Assembly (NCBI GenBank): GCA_023474015.1
Contig: JAMCYN010000020.1
Span: 31,507-95,506 of the forward strand
Direction: 5' to 3'
Origin: Armatimonadota bacterium
Lineage (GTDB): Bacteria > Armatimonadota > UBA5829
DNA: 64,000 bases
The stretch's first letter is position 1, and every line of letters starts with the position of its first letter. The translations under genes and the position numbers were made by a program. This document shows positions 28,918-38,701 of the stretch, one piece after another. Under the pieces are notes generated by a model. The model made no database searches, was not told where the DNA came from, and saw only the letters and a list, made by a program, of their open reading frames with translations.

Positions 28918-30609
28918 CTATTCAACAATAGCTCCTTTGGCGGAGGAGGAGACGGAGCGCGCGTAACGCGCGAGATATCCCTCCTTCACCCGCGGCTCGG
29001 GAGCTTTCCACTCCCTGCGCCGCGCTTCGAGCTCAGTGTCGGATAGCTTCACATCCATCCGCTTGTTGGGTATGTCGATCAAAATGGTATCCCCGTCTTT
29101 TAGCAGGCCGATGGGGCCGCCGGATGCCGCCTCCGGGGAGACGTGGCCTATGCACGCGCCCCTCGATGCGCCGGAGAACCGGCCGTCGGTGATCAGTGCG
29201 ACGTCTTTCCCCATCCCCAGGCCGACCACGGTGGCGGTGGCCGTAAGCATCTCGCGCATTCCAGGGCCGCCCTTGGGACCTTCGTTGCGCACAACTATCA
29301 CGTCGCCCTTGCTGATGTTTCTGGCCAGAAGCTGGGCCACAGCATCGTCCTCACACTCGAACACGCGCGCGCGGCCCTCGAAGACCCACGCTTCGGGCTC
29401 CACGGCCGACTGCTTCACCACCGCGCCGTCCGGGCAAAGATTCCCGCGCAGGACAGCAAGACCGCCCTGCTCGTGATAAGGGCTGTCGACCGGGCGGATC
29501 ACATCCTCATTCTTGATCGAAGCGTTATGCAAATTCTCAGCCAGGGTCTCGCCGGTAACGGTCACGACGGACTCATCGATCAGCCCCTTCTTCGAAAGCT
29601 CTTTCATGACAGCCGAGACGCCCCCGGCCTCGTCCAAGTCCTGAACGTGATGAATGACCTGTTTCGCCGGATCGTCCGACGGATGCGCTATTGCCGGGCT
29701 CAGCGTGACCAAATGAGGAGTCTTCGCGCTGATCTCGTTGAGCATCTCCAACTCGAACGCCACCTTGGCCTCGTGGGCAATCGCTGGAACGTGCAAAGTC
29801 GTATTCGTCGAGCAGCCCAGCGCCATGTCCACGGCGAGAGCGTTCTTGAATGCGGCCTCCGTCATTATATCGCGAGGCTTTATGTCCTTGTCGATCAGCT
29901 CCATAATCTTGATTCCGGCCCTCTTCGCGAGCCTGATCCGGGCGGCGTGAACCGCGGGAATGGTCCCGTTACCGGGCAAGCCCATGCCGAGCGCCTCGGT
30001 GAGGCAGTTCATGGAGTTGGCGGTGAACATGCCCGCGCAACTGCCGCAGCCGGGGCAGGCGCTCTCCTCCATCTCGGAAAGCTCCTCTTCAGTAATAGCC
30101 CCGCTCAGGACAGCCCCCGCGCCCTCGAACATCTGGGTCACGGATATGTCCTTGCCTTTGTAGCGCCCCGCCATCATCGGCCCGCCGCTGATCACTATGG
30201 TCGGAATATTGACGCGAGCGGCGGCCATGAGCATCCCCGGAATGATCTTGTCGCAATTGGGAATCAGCACCAGCGCGTCGAAGGCATGCGCCTTGGCCAT
30301 ACACTCGATGGAATCCGCGATAAGCTCCCTTGTGACCAGCGAATACTTCATGCCCTCGTGGCCCATCGCCAAGCCATCGCAGACACCGATCACGCCGAAC
30401 TCCATCGGGGTTCCGCCCGCGATCCTGACACCGGTCTTGGCTGCCTCGGCAATCCTATCGAGTTGAATGTGTCCCGGCACGATCTCGTTCCACGAGTTCG
30501 CGATGCCGACGAGCGGGCTGTACATCTCCTCGTCGATGTAACCCATCGCCTTAAACAGCGCCCGCGGGGCTGCTCGTTCGATTCCGGTCCTCAACACATC
30601 GCTTTTCAC
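28918..30609 (-). CDS. ilvD: Dihydroxy-acid dehydratase
   Basis: 563 aa, usual length. Iron-sulfur dehydratase giving the 2-keto acids of valine and isoleucine. Seen: [32 protein letters not shown] (cluster Cys), [20 protein letters not shown] (cluster Cys), [25 protein letters not shown] start with AGGAG eight bases upstream. First gene of the long ilv-leu run, directly after the T-box-like leader. Confidence 0.96.
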   Translation of the reverse strand: MKSDVLRTGIERAAPRALFKAMGYIDEEMYSPLVGIANSWNEIVPGHIQLDRIAEAAKTGVRIAGGTPMEFGVIGVCDGLAMGHEGMKYSLVTRELIADSIECMAKAHAFDALVLIPNCDKIIPGMLMAAARVNIPTIVISGGPMMAGRYKGKDISVTQMFEGAGAVLSGAITEEELSEMEESACPGCGSCAGMFTANSMNCLTEALGMGLPGNGTIPAVHAARIRLAKRAGIKIMELIDKDIKPRDIMTEAAFKNALAVDMALGCSTNTTLHVPAIAHEAKVAFELEMLNEISAKTPHLVTLSPAIAHPSDDPAKQVIHHVQDLDEAGGVSAVMKELSKKGLIDESVVTVTGETLAENLHNASIKNEDVIRPVDSPYHEQGGLAVLRGNLCPDGAVVKQSAVEPEAWVFEGRARVFECEDDAVAQLLARNISKGDVIVVRNEGPKGGPGMREMLTATATVVGLGMGKDVALITDGRFSGASRGACIGHVSPEAASGGPIGLLKDGDTILIDIPNKRMDVKLSDTELEARRREWKAPEPRVKEGYLARYARSVSSSAKGAIVE

Positions 30610-30630
30610 GTTTCAAGCTCCTATTAAACG

Positions 30631-30776
30631 AAAAATGCCTCTCACCCATAGGGACGAGAGGTTATCCGGATACTCGTGGCGCCACCTCGCCCCCGCCTAT
30701 CAGCGAACGAGGGGGCTGAGTGTGTTGCTGTAAGTGTGCCTACTTGTCCTCATCACAACCTGTGCGAAATATCATG
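30631..30776 (-). promoter_or_regulatory. Compact T-box-like transcription attenuator upstream of ilvD
   Basis: On the minus strand, in order: GATGAGGACAAGTA (like the conserved 5' segment of T-box leaders), a stem GCCCCC...GGGGGC, the T-box-like sequence AGGTGGCGCCACGAG (30673-30687), and CTCTCGTCCCT. A terminator hairpin CCTCTC-gt-CCC-tat-GGG-t-GAGAGG with TTTTT follows (30631-30662). ACGAG can pair with CTCGT as the antiterminator. The leader is only about 140 bases, shorter than usual, and the bulge TGGC would fit a tRNA with G73 rather than the A73 of Leu/Ile/Val tRNAs. An alternative is ribosome-mediated attenuation through a short frame, MRTSRHTYSNTLSPLVR, that runs into the first stem. 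Confidence 0.6.
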
Positions 30777-30783
30777 TTGCTAT

Positions 30784-30813
30784 ATCCTATCACAAAGAGG
30801 AGCGACTGGTCAA
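30784..30813 (-). promoter_or_regulatory. Promoter of the ilv-leu operon
   Basis: TTGACC, 18 bases, TAGGAT with a TGa extension, reading towards ilvD. The tyrS -35 box lies only 7 bases away on the other strand. Confidence 0.6.
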
Positions 30814-30819
30814 TAAAGG

Positions 30820-30848
30820 TTGACTGCACAAGTGTCCCGTGCTACGAT
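30820..30848 (+). promoter_or_regulatory. Promoter of tyrS
   Basis: TTGACT, 17 bases, TACGAT with a TGc extension; the transcript would start about 25 bases before the tyrS TTG. Confidence 0.7.
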
Positions 30849-30877
30849 ATTGCAGCATACGAGTGTGGAGTGAAGCA

Positions 30878-32095
30878 TTGACAGTTGACGAGCAATTCGC
30901 GGCGATTAAGCGTGGAACGCTTGAGATACTCCCAGAGGAAGCGCTGAAGGCCAAGTTGAAGAAAGCCGCTGAGACCGGCAAGCCCATGAAAATCAAGCTT
31001 GGGCTGGATCCGACCGCGCCATATATCCACCTGGGACATGCGGTTGTCTTACGCAAAATGCGCCAATTTCAGGACTTCGGTCACGAGGTCTACATCATAA
31101 TAGGCGATTTCACCGCCTCCATCGGCGACCCCAGCGGGAAGACCGTCACCCGGCCGCATCTCACCGAAGAGGAAATCCGCGAGAACGCCAAGACATACTA
31201 CGACCAGTATTGCCTGATACTCGACCCCGACAAGACCAAGGTCGTGTTCAACAGCGAGTGGCTCGGCAAGCTGACTTTCGCCGATGTGATCAAGATAGCA
31301 TCGAAGATCACCGTTGCAAGGATTCTAGAGCGCGACGATTTCGAGACCCGGCTCTCCGAGGGTCGGCCGATCAGTATGCACGAGCTCCTATACCCCGTCT
31401 GCCAGGCGTATGACTCGGTGATCCTGGAATCGGATGTCGAGGTTGGGGGGTCCGACCAAAAGTTCAACATCCTTATGGGGCGCGATTTGCAGACTCAATA
31501 CGGCCAGGACGAGCAGGTGGGGCTGTTCATGCCGATACTCACCGGGCTCGATGGCGTGCAGAAGATGTCCAAGTCCCTCGACAACTACGTCGGTATCACC
31601 GAGGAGCCCAAGGACATGTTCGGCAAGCTGATGTCGATTACCGACGAGATGATGCCCACCTACTTCGAGCTGTGCACGGACGTACCGCTCGAAGAGATCG
31701 AGCGGATAAAGGCCGGTCTGGCGTCCGGGAAGGCTCATCCGATGGATGTGAAGAAGCGGCTCGGACGTGAGATCGTCGCTATCTATCACTCGCGTGAAGC
31801 AGCCGCAGAGGCGCAGGCGGAGTTCGAGCGAGTATTCAGCCAGCGCGAAGTCCCCGTGGACATGCCGGAGGTTCACCTAGCAGCCGAGGACCTCGAAGTC
31901 GGCAGAATACGAGCGGTGCGTCTGCTGGCCAAGGCTGAAATGGCGTCCACCAACAGCGAAGCCCGGCGTCTGATTCAGCAAGGCGGTGTAACTATCGATG
32001 GCGAAAAGATCACCGACCCATCGGCGGCCATCGAGGTCAAGGACGGCAAGATCCTCCGAGTCGGCAAGCTCAAGTTCGCCCGAATCCGGCTGTAG
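30878..32095 (+). CDS. tyrS: Tyrosyl-tRNA synthetase
   Basis: 405 aa, class I synthetase. The HIGH-type motif is in YIHLGHAVVLRKM, the KMSKS motif in GVQKMSKSLDNY, and the tyrosine pocket in QAYDSVILESDVEVGGSDQ. A C-terminal S4 RNA-binding domain starts near residue 340 (RLIQQGGVTIDGEKI). Length and motifs fit the TyrZ-type branch. I chose the TTG at 30878, which has GGAG seven bases upstream and follows the promoter; the open frame before it includes the -10 box. Confidence 0.95.
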   Translation: MTVDEQFAAIKRGTLEILPEEALKAKLKKAAETGKPMKIKLGLDPTAPYIHLGHAVVLRKMRQFQDFGHEVYIIIGDFTASIGDPSGKTVTRPHLTEEEIRENAKTYYDQYCLILDPDKTKVVFNSEWLGKLTFADVIKIASKITVARILERDDFETRLSEGRPISMHELLYPVCQAYDSVILESDVEVGGSDQKFNILMGRDLQTQYGQDEQVGLFMPILTGLDGVQKMSKSLDNYVGITEEPKDMFGKLMSITDEMMPTYFELCTDVPLEEIERIKAGLASGKAHPMDVKKRLGREIVAIYHSREAAAEAQAEFERVFSQREVPVDMPEVHLAAEDLEVGRIRAVRLLAKAEMASTNSEARRLIQQGGVTIDGEKITDPSAAIEVKDGKILRVGKLKFARIRL

Positions 32096-32128
32096 AGCAA
32101 GTTATCTGCAAACAAATTGGCGGAATGC

Positions 32129-32157
32129 TTTACAGAGCAGTGCGTCGATGGTATAAT
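32129..32157 (+). promoter_or_regulatory. Promoter of the initiator tRNA gene
   Basis: TTTACA, 17 bases, TATAAT with a TGg extension, 11 bases before the tRNA 5' end. Confidence 0.75.
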
Positions 32158-32168
32158 AGTTTCGTTGA

Positions 32169-33977
<1,809 letters not shown>

Positions 33978-33978
33978 A

Positions 33979-34341
33979 TTACGCGCTCACAAGGCCAAGA
34001 ATTCCGGCATTCTCCGTGCCAGCTACGCGGCACAGAACGCGGATGAAGATACTCTGCGCGCCCGCAAGGTCAGCCACCACAGACGGTTCGTTCAAGATAT
34101 CAACGCTGAACCTGTTGAGCTTCTTGGGGCTGGGAACCTTGAGATGCAACCTCGGCCTTGATATCCACTCGTCAAGACAATCGAGAAGGCCAAGACTTGG
34201 GCCGAAATCACGGGGTTGGCCGTTTCGGTCCCTCCACATTCGCCTCCACATCGGGCGCGTCCTCTCGTCTTCCAGCCGTGCTTTGTCAAAAGCCTCTATG
34301 CCTGGTGAGATAATAAATGGTATACGTTTGCGAATGATCAA
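33979..34341 (-). CDS. Hypothetical protein coupled to the recombinase
   Basis: 120 aa; family not recognised. TTG start with GGAG seven bases upstream. Its TAA is one base before the recombinase ATG, so translation is probably coupled. The sequence is rich in Arg and Trp near the N terminus (RTRPMWRRMWRDRNG) and mixed beta further on. Position suggests an accessory recombination or excision protein, but nothing in the sequence proves it. Confidence 0.5.
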   Translation of the reverse strand: MIIRKRIPFIISPGIEAFDKARLEDERTRPMWRRMWRDRNGQPRDFGPSLGLLDCLDEWISRPRLHLKVPSPKKLNRFSVDILNEPSVVADLAGAQSIFIRVLCRVAGTENAGILGLVSA

Positions 34342-34754
34342 CTTGTTACTCCATAGCGTTTGATTACTAAATACTTGGCCTTGGCCAAGGAATCTCTTAT
34401 TTTCTCAGGCCAGGGAGGAGATACCGCCTCCCCTGCCCCCCAGGGCCGAATTATCTGGTGATGGGACCCAGACACAACCGATTAACGCTCGCGAGAAATT
34501 GCGTACCGGGTCCTTTTCGGCATCCGCGACACACACGAAAACACAAGACAATTCAGGATAATGCAGGACTATATAAGGAAAGTGTCCCTGACCGGATGAT
34601 CCCGTGTGGGTAACTCGCGGCATCTACCTTTGGATTATTGATCCAAGCCGTATCAGCCTGGCCTGCTAGAATGACTTCTTTTTTATTCTTACCCCTGCTG
34701 AATTGGTGAAATGTTTTTCTGGATTGCAAGACGACTAGATGCACGTCCGCTGTG
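34342..34754. other. 413-base stretch without a convincing gene
   Basis: Contains a palindrome, CCTTGGCCAAGG (about 34381), and an A+T-rich run. The open frames here lack ribosome sites and resemble nothing I know. It may be the decayed end of an upstream gene. Confidence 0.5.
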
Positions 34755-34953
34755 TCACGCCCTTGTTTTTGGAGGTTTTTCACGCTCACGGTTTTGCAAC
34801 CCTGGGCCTTTGGCGGGCCTATCGTAAACGTGGTTGCCCATCCTATGGTAATGCAGTGGGCACTGCTTTGCCGGGCATAAACGGACCTCCTTTGGATCGT
34901 CACAACAGCACCCAATGCCTCCGAATGGCCTTTAAGGCCGGTGAAACTGTCAT
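34755..34953 (-). pseudogene. Frameshifted small Cys-rich mobile-element protein
   Basis: From ATG 34953 the frame reads SPALKAIRRH. After one extra base near 34910 another frame reads CCCDDPKEVRLCPAKQCPL, then HYHRMGNH, ending at 34755. Joined, this matches a small Cys-rich protein common in phages and integrative elements ('SPLKAIR...C.DCC...EVRLCP...CPL...R.G'). The length is 199 bases, one more than a multiple of three, as expected for a single-base insertion. It could also be a sequencing error. Confidence 0.6.
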
Positions 34954-34970
34954 TAGCTATTTCCTTTCTA

Positions 34971-35306
34971 TTATTCGGGTTGTTCACCTGGCTCAGCCCG
35001 GTGTTGAGCCGAGCCAGGCAATTCAATCTCACAGCGGGTCTGCTCGACCGACTGCCCACCTTTCCACCAGTGGTAACGCTGAGGCGAGTTGAAGGGTATC
35101 ACCACGTCCCCACAGCTGTTGAGGTGAGGTCTGGGCAACCGAGACTCTATCTCGGCAATCTCTGCGATAAGTGCATCGCGGTTAGCCGCAATCAGCACGC
35201 GCAGATCGTCGGTGAGACGGCTCTTCGGAAACACCCGAACCTTTCCGTCCATCAACCACACGCTGATGCCCACCTTTGTCAACTCGTCAACGATGTTCGT
35301 CATCAC
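34971..35306 (-). CDS. Small protein with TubC-like N-terminal domain
   Basis: 111 aa. The N terminus (VDELTKVGISVWLMDGKVRV ... DDLRVLIAANRDALIAEI) resembles the TubC docking domain often found in phage and ICE replication modules. The C terminus has VVIPFNSPQRYHWWKGGQS, which also recurs in such genes. Its ATG overlaps the primase stop by four bases (ATGA), so it is coupled to replication. Function unknown; a protein-protein adaptor is plausible. Confidence 0.6.
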   Translation of the reverse strand: MMTNIVDELTKVGISVWLMDGKVRVFPKSRLTDDLRVLIAANRDALIAEIAEIESRLPRPHLNSCGDVVIPFNSPQRYHWWKGGQSVEQTRCEIELPGSAQHRAEPGEQPE

Positions 35307-36943
35307 CAGTCCTCAAAGTTGTCCTCGGACCGCTCGTAGTCCTCATCATCGTTACAGGGGGCATCCTCAACGTCAGGCTCGTCATTTAGCAGAGGTTCGG
35401 GAACAAAGGGTTCGGATGCGGCGCATTCGTCGCAATCCGAACTAAGTGAACCATAGTGAACCTTATTATATTCTTTATCTTCTTCTGCTTTGATAGCAGA
35501 AGAAGTAGTAAATATACGTTCACTAGGTTCACTAAGCTCAGCATCAGTCAGAAGCCTGATGCCTCGCCAAGCGTGCCTACCGCCACTTTGGCGGTAGTTG
35601 ATGAATCCCCGTTCCCTTAGTTCACTGGCGAACTGCTTGCGGCTCAGATAGGCTTCGCCGCCCTCGATCCGCCAGCGCTCGAAATCGTCATATAGCTGGG
35701 TGGACTCGACGGAGACGGCAGTGTCCACAACGCAGCACTCGGCGATGAACCTGCCGACGTGATCGTTTTCGTTGCGATACTCCGCAGTCGCGGCTTGAAC
35801 CGCCTCTGGCGGGTTAAGCCCTTCCTTGCGGTATTTGAGATATCCCTCTACCGCCCAGGCGAGAATCCCAGTCATCTCAAAGCTCAACTTGTATGCGAGA
35901 AGCGGGTCTCTCTCGTTCTCTGGAATCCTAACATTGAACGGTATCAGGCGCACCCGGTCCCACATAGCTATGTCGGAGCCGCTGATTTCGGGAAGATGGT
36001 TCACCGCGATCATCAGCTTGAACTCGGGGCGGAATTCCTCGAATTCATGAAAGAGCATACGCGCGACTATGGCATCCCCGCCCGTCAGCGCCTTTATCAA
36101 GGCCTCGGCGAACTTGCGACCACGTTCCGCCTCGGAGGCGCAAACCAGTCGAGCACCCCTTAACCTTGCGATGTCGTTGGGGATGCTGTTGCCGGGCTTG
36201 ACCATCAGCGTATCCGATGGGGTCTGCTTGGCATAGTCGCCCAGAAGGTTCTGCAGGGTGGTAAGGAAAGTGCTCTTACCGTTCGCGCCTTTTCCATACA
36301 GAACGAAGATGACCCTCTCCGTAGCGTCGCCGGTAAGCGAGAGGCCGACGATCTTCTGCACGTAATCTATGAGTTCCTCCTTATCGCCAAATATGCGACG
36401 CAGAAAGAGACTCCAAAGCAGGCTACTTGCATTCGGGTCGTATGCTGTGGGGATCATCTTTGTGATCATATCTTCCCGCTTGTGTTCACACAACTCGCCA
36501 GTCAGCAAATTTATCGTGCCGTTCGCGCTATTGAGCAAATATGGGTTGTCGTCGAATTCATCGGCACTAATCGAAACGCCTGGCTCCGATTTGGCGAATT
36601 CGATCATTGCCTTGAACCTGGTGAGGTTCTGCGACGCCCTGGCGTGCTTTCTTAGCTCCTTTTGCCGAAACTCATCACGGCAGTTCGCAGCTTCATCCGC
36701 CAGCGACTGCAATGTGTCCTTGGCTCGGCGCTCGACTTCGTCGGCATCTGGAGCCCAGAACTTGCCGTTCCAAACATACCAAGTTTTCCGAGATCGAACG
36801 TAACGCACGTTCTCTCCGTGTTGGGAGACAAACCGTTTGGCGTTGCCAAAATCGGTAAGTTCAAACCCATCCGAGACATATTCGCATTCAGGCGCGGGCT
36901 GCCCCGCGTTGTTGCTATGCTTGTTGTTATTGCTCAGATTCAC
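35303..36943 (-). CDS. P4/D5-type primase-helicase (SF3)
   Basis: 546 aa. The C-terminal half is a D5_N plus SF3 helicase: Walker A LYGKGANGKSTFL, Walker B region FKLMIAVNHLPEI, and a sensor region WDRVRLIPFNV. The N-terminal third resembles the region before D5 in plasmid and phage primases, but no intact catalytic primase motif is evident. The last 50 residues are very acidic. GTG start; GGAGG lies 12 bases upstream and an extended -10 (TGG-TAATAT) just before that. Probably replicates or maintains the excised element. Confidence 0.88.
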   Translation of the reverse strand: MNLSNNNKHSNNAGQPAPECEYVSDGFELTDFGNAKRFVSQHGENVRYVRSRKTWYVWNGKFWAPDADEVERRAKDTLQSLADEAANCRDEFRQKELRKHARASQNLTRFKAMIEFAKSEPGVSISADEFDDNPYLLNSANGTINLLTGELCEHKREDMITKMIPTAYDPNASSLLWSLFLRRIFGDKEELIDYVQKIVGLSLTGDATERVIFVLYGKGANGKSTFLTTLQNLLGDYAKQTPSDTLMVKPGNSIPNDIARLRGARLVCASEAERGRKFAEALIKALTGGDAIVARMLFHEFEEFRPEFKLMIAVNHLPEISGSDIAMWDRVRLIPFNVRIPENERDPLLAYKLSFEMTGILAWAVEGYLKYRKEGLNPPEAVQAATAEYRNENDHVGRFIAECCVVDTAVSVESTQLYDDFERWRIEGGEAYLSRKQFASELRERGFINYRQSGGRHAWRGIRLLTDAELSEPSERIFTTSSAIKAEEDKEYNKVHYGSLSSDCDECAASEPFVPEPLLNDEPDVEDAPCNDDEDYERSEDNFEDW

Positions 36944-37138
36944 TTTGCAGGTTGGCCTCCTATATTACCATTGAAAACTGAAGCCCTGGCTGGCCCGCGT
37001 TCACCACGCCATCACATATATGACGGGTATGGCCTTGTCAAACTACACCATAGTAGCACCTCCCAACTCAGGACGCAAGCAATTGGATGACTACTGGGTT
37101 GCATAATATGAAAGCGCGTGATATGCTTATAGCAGGTT

Positions 37139-37172
37139 GATACGACGCTATTGTTATCGCCGCCGTCGTATC
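37139..37172. promoter_or_regulatory. Inverted repeat, possible operator
   Basis: Perfect 9-bp arms, GATACGACG and CGTCGTATC, 16 bases apart, in the 5' leader of the next gene and 16 bases before its ATG. Confidence 0.45.
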
Positions 37173-37187
37173 TTCAGAGGAGGCATT

Positions 37188-38255
37188 ATGATCGAAATCT
37201 ACTGGCCGGTTAACAGGGCCGGGTATATGTGGGAGCTAGCTTCGGACAAGCCCACTACTGCGGAAGGACCCGGAAGTCACCGGATAGGGAAGCCTGCCTG
37301 GCGGCACATTGTTGTGCCGAAAGAAGAGAGAGAATATGCCAAGTCCGGCATAGCCTCGGTGCCTGCCGCTTATCGGCTCTTCGCCGAGACCGATCCTACG
37401 CCCGCTGGTATCCTTGAGTTTGCAAACAACTACGGACTCCTGGGTGGAGGGGCGAATCGGACCTACTACCTGGGCGATAACCGGCGCTCCAAGCTCATTC
37501 AGGGCGAGTCATTGCAGGACTGGCAGCTAAACATCGAATCAATGCGGGCAGCCGTGGCGCTCTGGCATTCGCTGAACAGTGGTCACAGAAGCAACATAGA
37601 GAGAGCGCTAAGAGAGGTCATCACTATCAACAGGGATTACGTCAAGACTATGGAGAGGGACTTCAGTTCCCGTCAAGTGGCGCTCTTTGGCGAAAGCCGG
37701 GCAGAGCTTGAGGATCACATATTCTCAGATACTCAGGACGATCCGAACAGACATCTCTATGAAGAACTGGCTCTTTTGTTGCCGCACCTCTACTTCAAGC
37801 AGAAGCGCGAGAACTCGCTTCGAGCTGAACTTACCGACGCGGCCCGCGTGGCCAGGCTTACGCTCTATCGGATCATCAATGCCCAAATCCAAGAGTGCTC
37901 GCCTAGCCTGCGGTCGGTTCCCGGCCAAAGTAGCCCAGCTATCGAGCTTGCACCGCACTCTCTACACGATATCCTGTGGCTCCAACTCAGTGAGGAAGTC
38001 CTCGGCAAGAGGATCGTCCGCCAGTGCGTCGGGTGTGGCAAGTGGATTGAGGTTGTCCCCGGCAACGACCGCCTTACGAAGAGTTACTGTGGACCTACCT
38101 GCCGCAATGTTGCCCTCCGAAAGCGCCAGGCGCACGCCAAGCAGCTCTACAAGGATGGTATGCCCTTGGAAGGCATCGCCCGGCAGGTGGACACGGATGT
38201 CGCGACAGTAGAAGGCTGGGTTACGCGGAAGCGGGGCGCATATAGAAATTCTTGA
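37188..38255 (+). CDS. CGNR-type zinc-finger protein with C-terminal helix-turn-helix-like end
   Basis: 355 aa. AGAGGAGG directly precedes the ATG at 37188. The last 90 residues carry a zinc-finger pattern, CVGCGKWI ... YCGPTCRN, like CGNR/ABATE-type proteins, then LYKDGMPLEGIARQVDTDVATVEGWV, which looks like a resolvase-type helix-turn-helix. The N-terminal part is not recognised. It stands between the replication and defence modules and has an inverted repeat in its leader. A transcription regulator of the island, possibly self-regulated, is a reasonable inference. Confidence 0.65.
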   Translation: MIEIYWPVNRAGYMWELASDKPTTAEGPGSHRIGKPAWRHIVVPKEEREYAKSGIASVPAAYRLFAETDPTPAGILEFANNYGLLGGGANRTYYLGDNRRSKLIQGESLQDWQLNIESMRAAVALWHSLNSGHRSNIERALREVITINRDYVKTMERDFSSRQVALFGESRAELEDHIFSDTQDDPNRHLYEELALLLPHLYFKQKRENSLRAELTDAARVARLTLYRIINAQIQECSPSLRSVPGQSSPAIELAPHSLHDILWLQLSEEVLGKRIVRQCVGCGKWIEVVPGNDRLTKSYCGPTCRNVALRKRQAHAKQLYKDGMPLEGIARQVDTDVATVEGWVTRKRGAYRNS

Positions 38256-38701
38256 TGGCCTTCGGCAAAGAGGGTAATCCAGGAACTACGGCACATTATT
38301 GAGAATCCATACATACACGTGTGTGCATGGGTGATCGCCATCACGGCTGGCAGCCAAGGCGCGCGCCCATTCTGGAAAAGCCTCCGCAAAACACCCACTT
38401 TTCGCCCCTTCGATTCCCAGACGACCAAACATACCTTTCCGACAGCAGAGGTCCCAAAACCGGGTGATTTCCCTTGTGGGTCTATCCAAGAAATCAACCG
38501 GGAAGGCTTACACTTGCGGCTGAAGTCGTCCGCATCCAAAGACGCGCTCGCTCACGACCCTGGGCGGAATAGCAGCCGGTCGTGGTTCCACCGTCTCAGC
38601 AGCCAGAAGGAGATTCGCTAGCAGCCGAGGAATCAGTAATCGTCAGTAATCGAGAGTGAGCGTTGTTGTAAAGACTTGAGGCAAGGATGACTGCTGGGTA
38701 A
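38256..38701. other. 446-base control region before the defence operon
   Basis: No gene. It contains an exact tandem copy of TCAGTAATCG (38633-38652) and, at 38687-38701, a five-codon minicistron ATG-ACT-GCT-GGG-TAA with GAGG upstream. Its stop is directly followed by the ATG of the SNF2 gene, which has no ribosome site of its own. I see no certain -35/-10 pair. Confidence 0.5.

Noticed and set aside
30721..30776. Leader peptide for classical ilv attenuation as the main call
   Set aside because: The candidate peptide has few Leu/Val codons and only a weak ribosome site, so I kept the T-box-like model as primary and the peptide as an alternative.
34553..35059. 168-codon minus-strand frame in the island
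   Set aside because: It runs out of frame across the TubC-like gene and the Cys-rich pseudogene, both recognised in other frames.
38319..38621. 100-codon frame before the SNF2 gene
   Set aside because: No ribosome site or recognisable sequence; composition like non-coding DNA.
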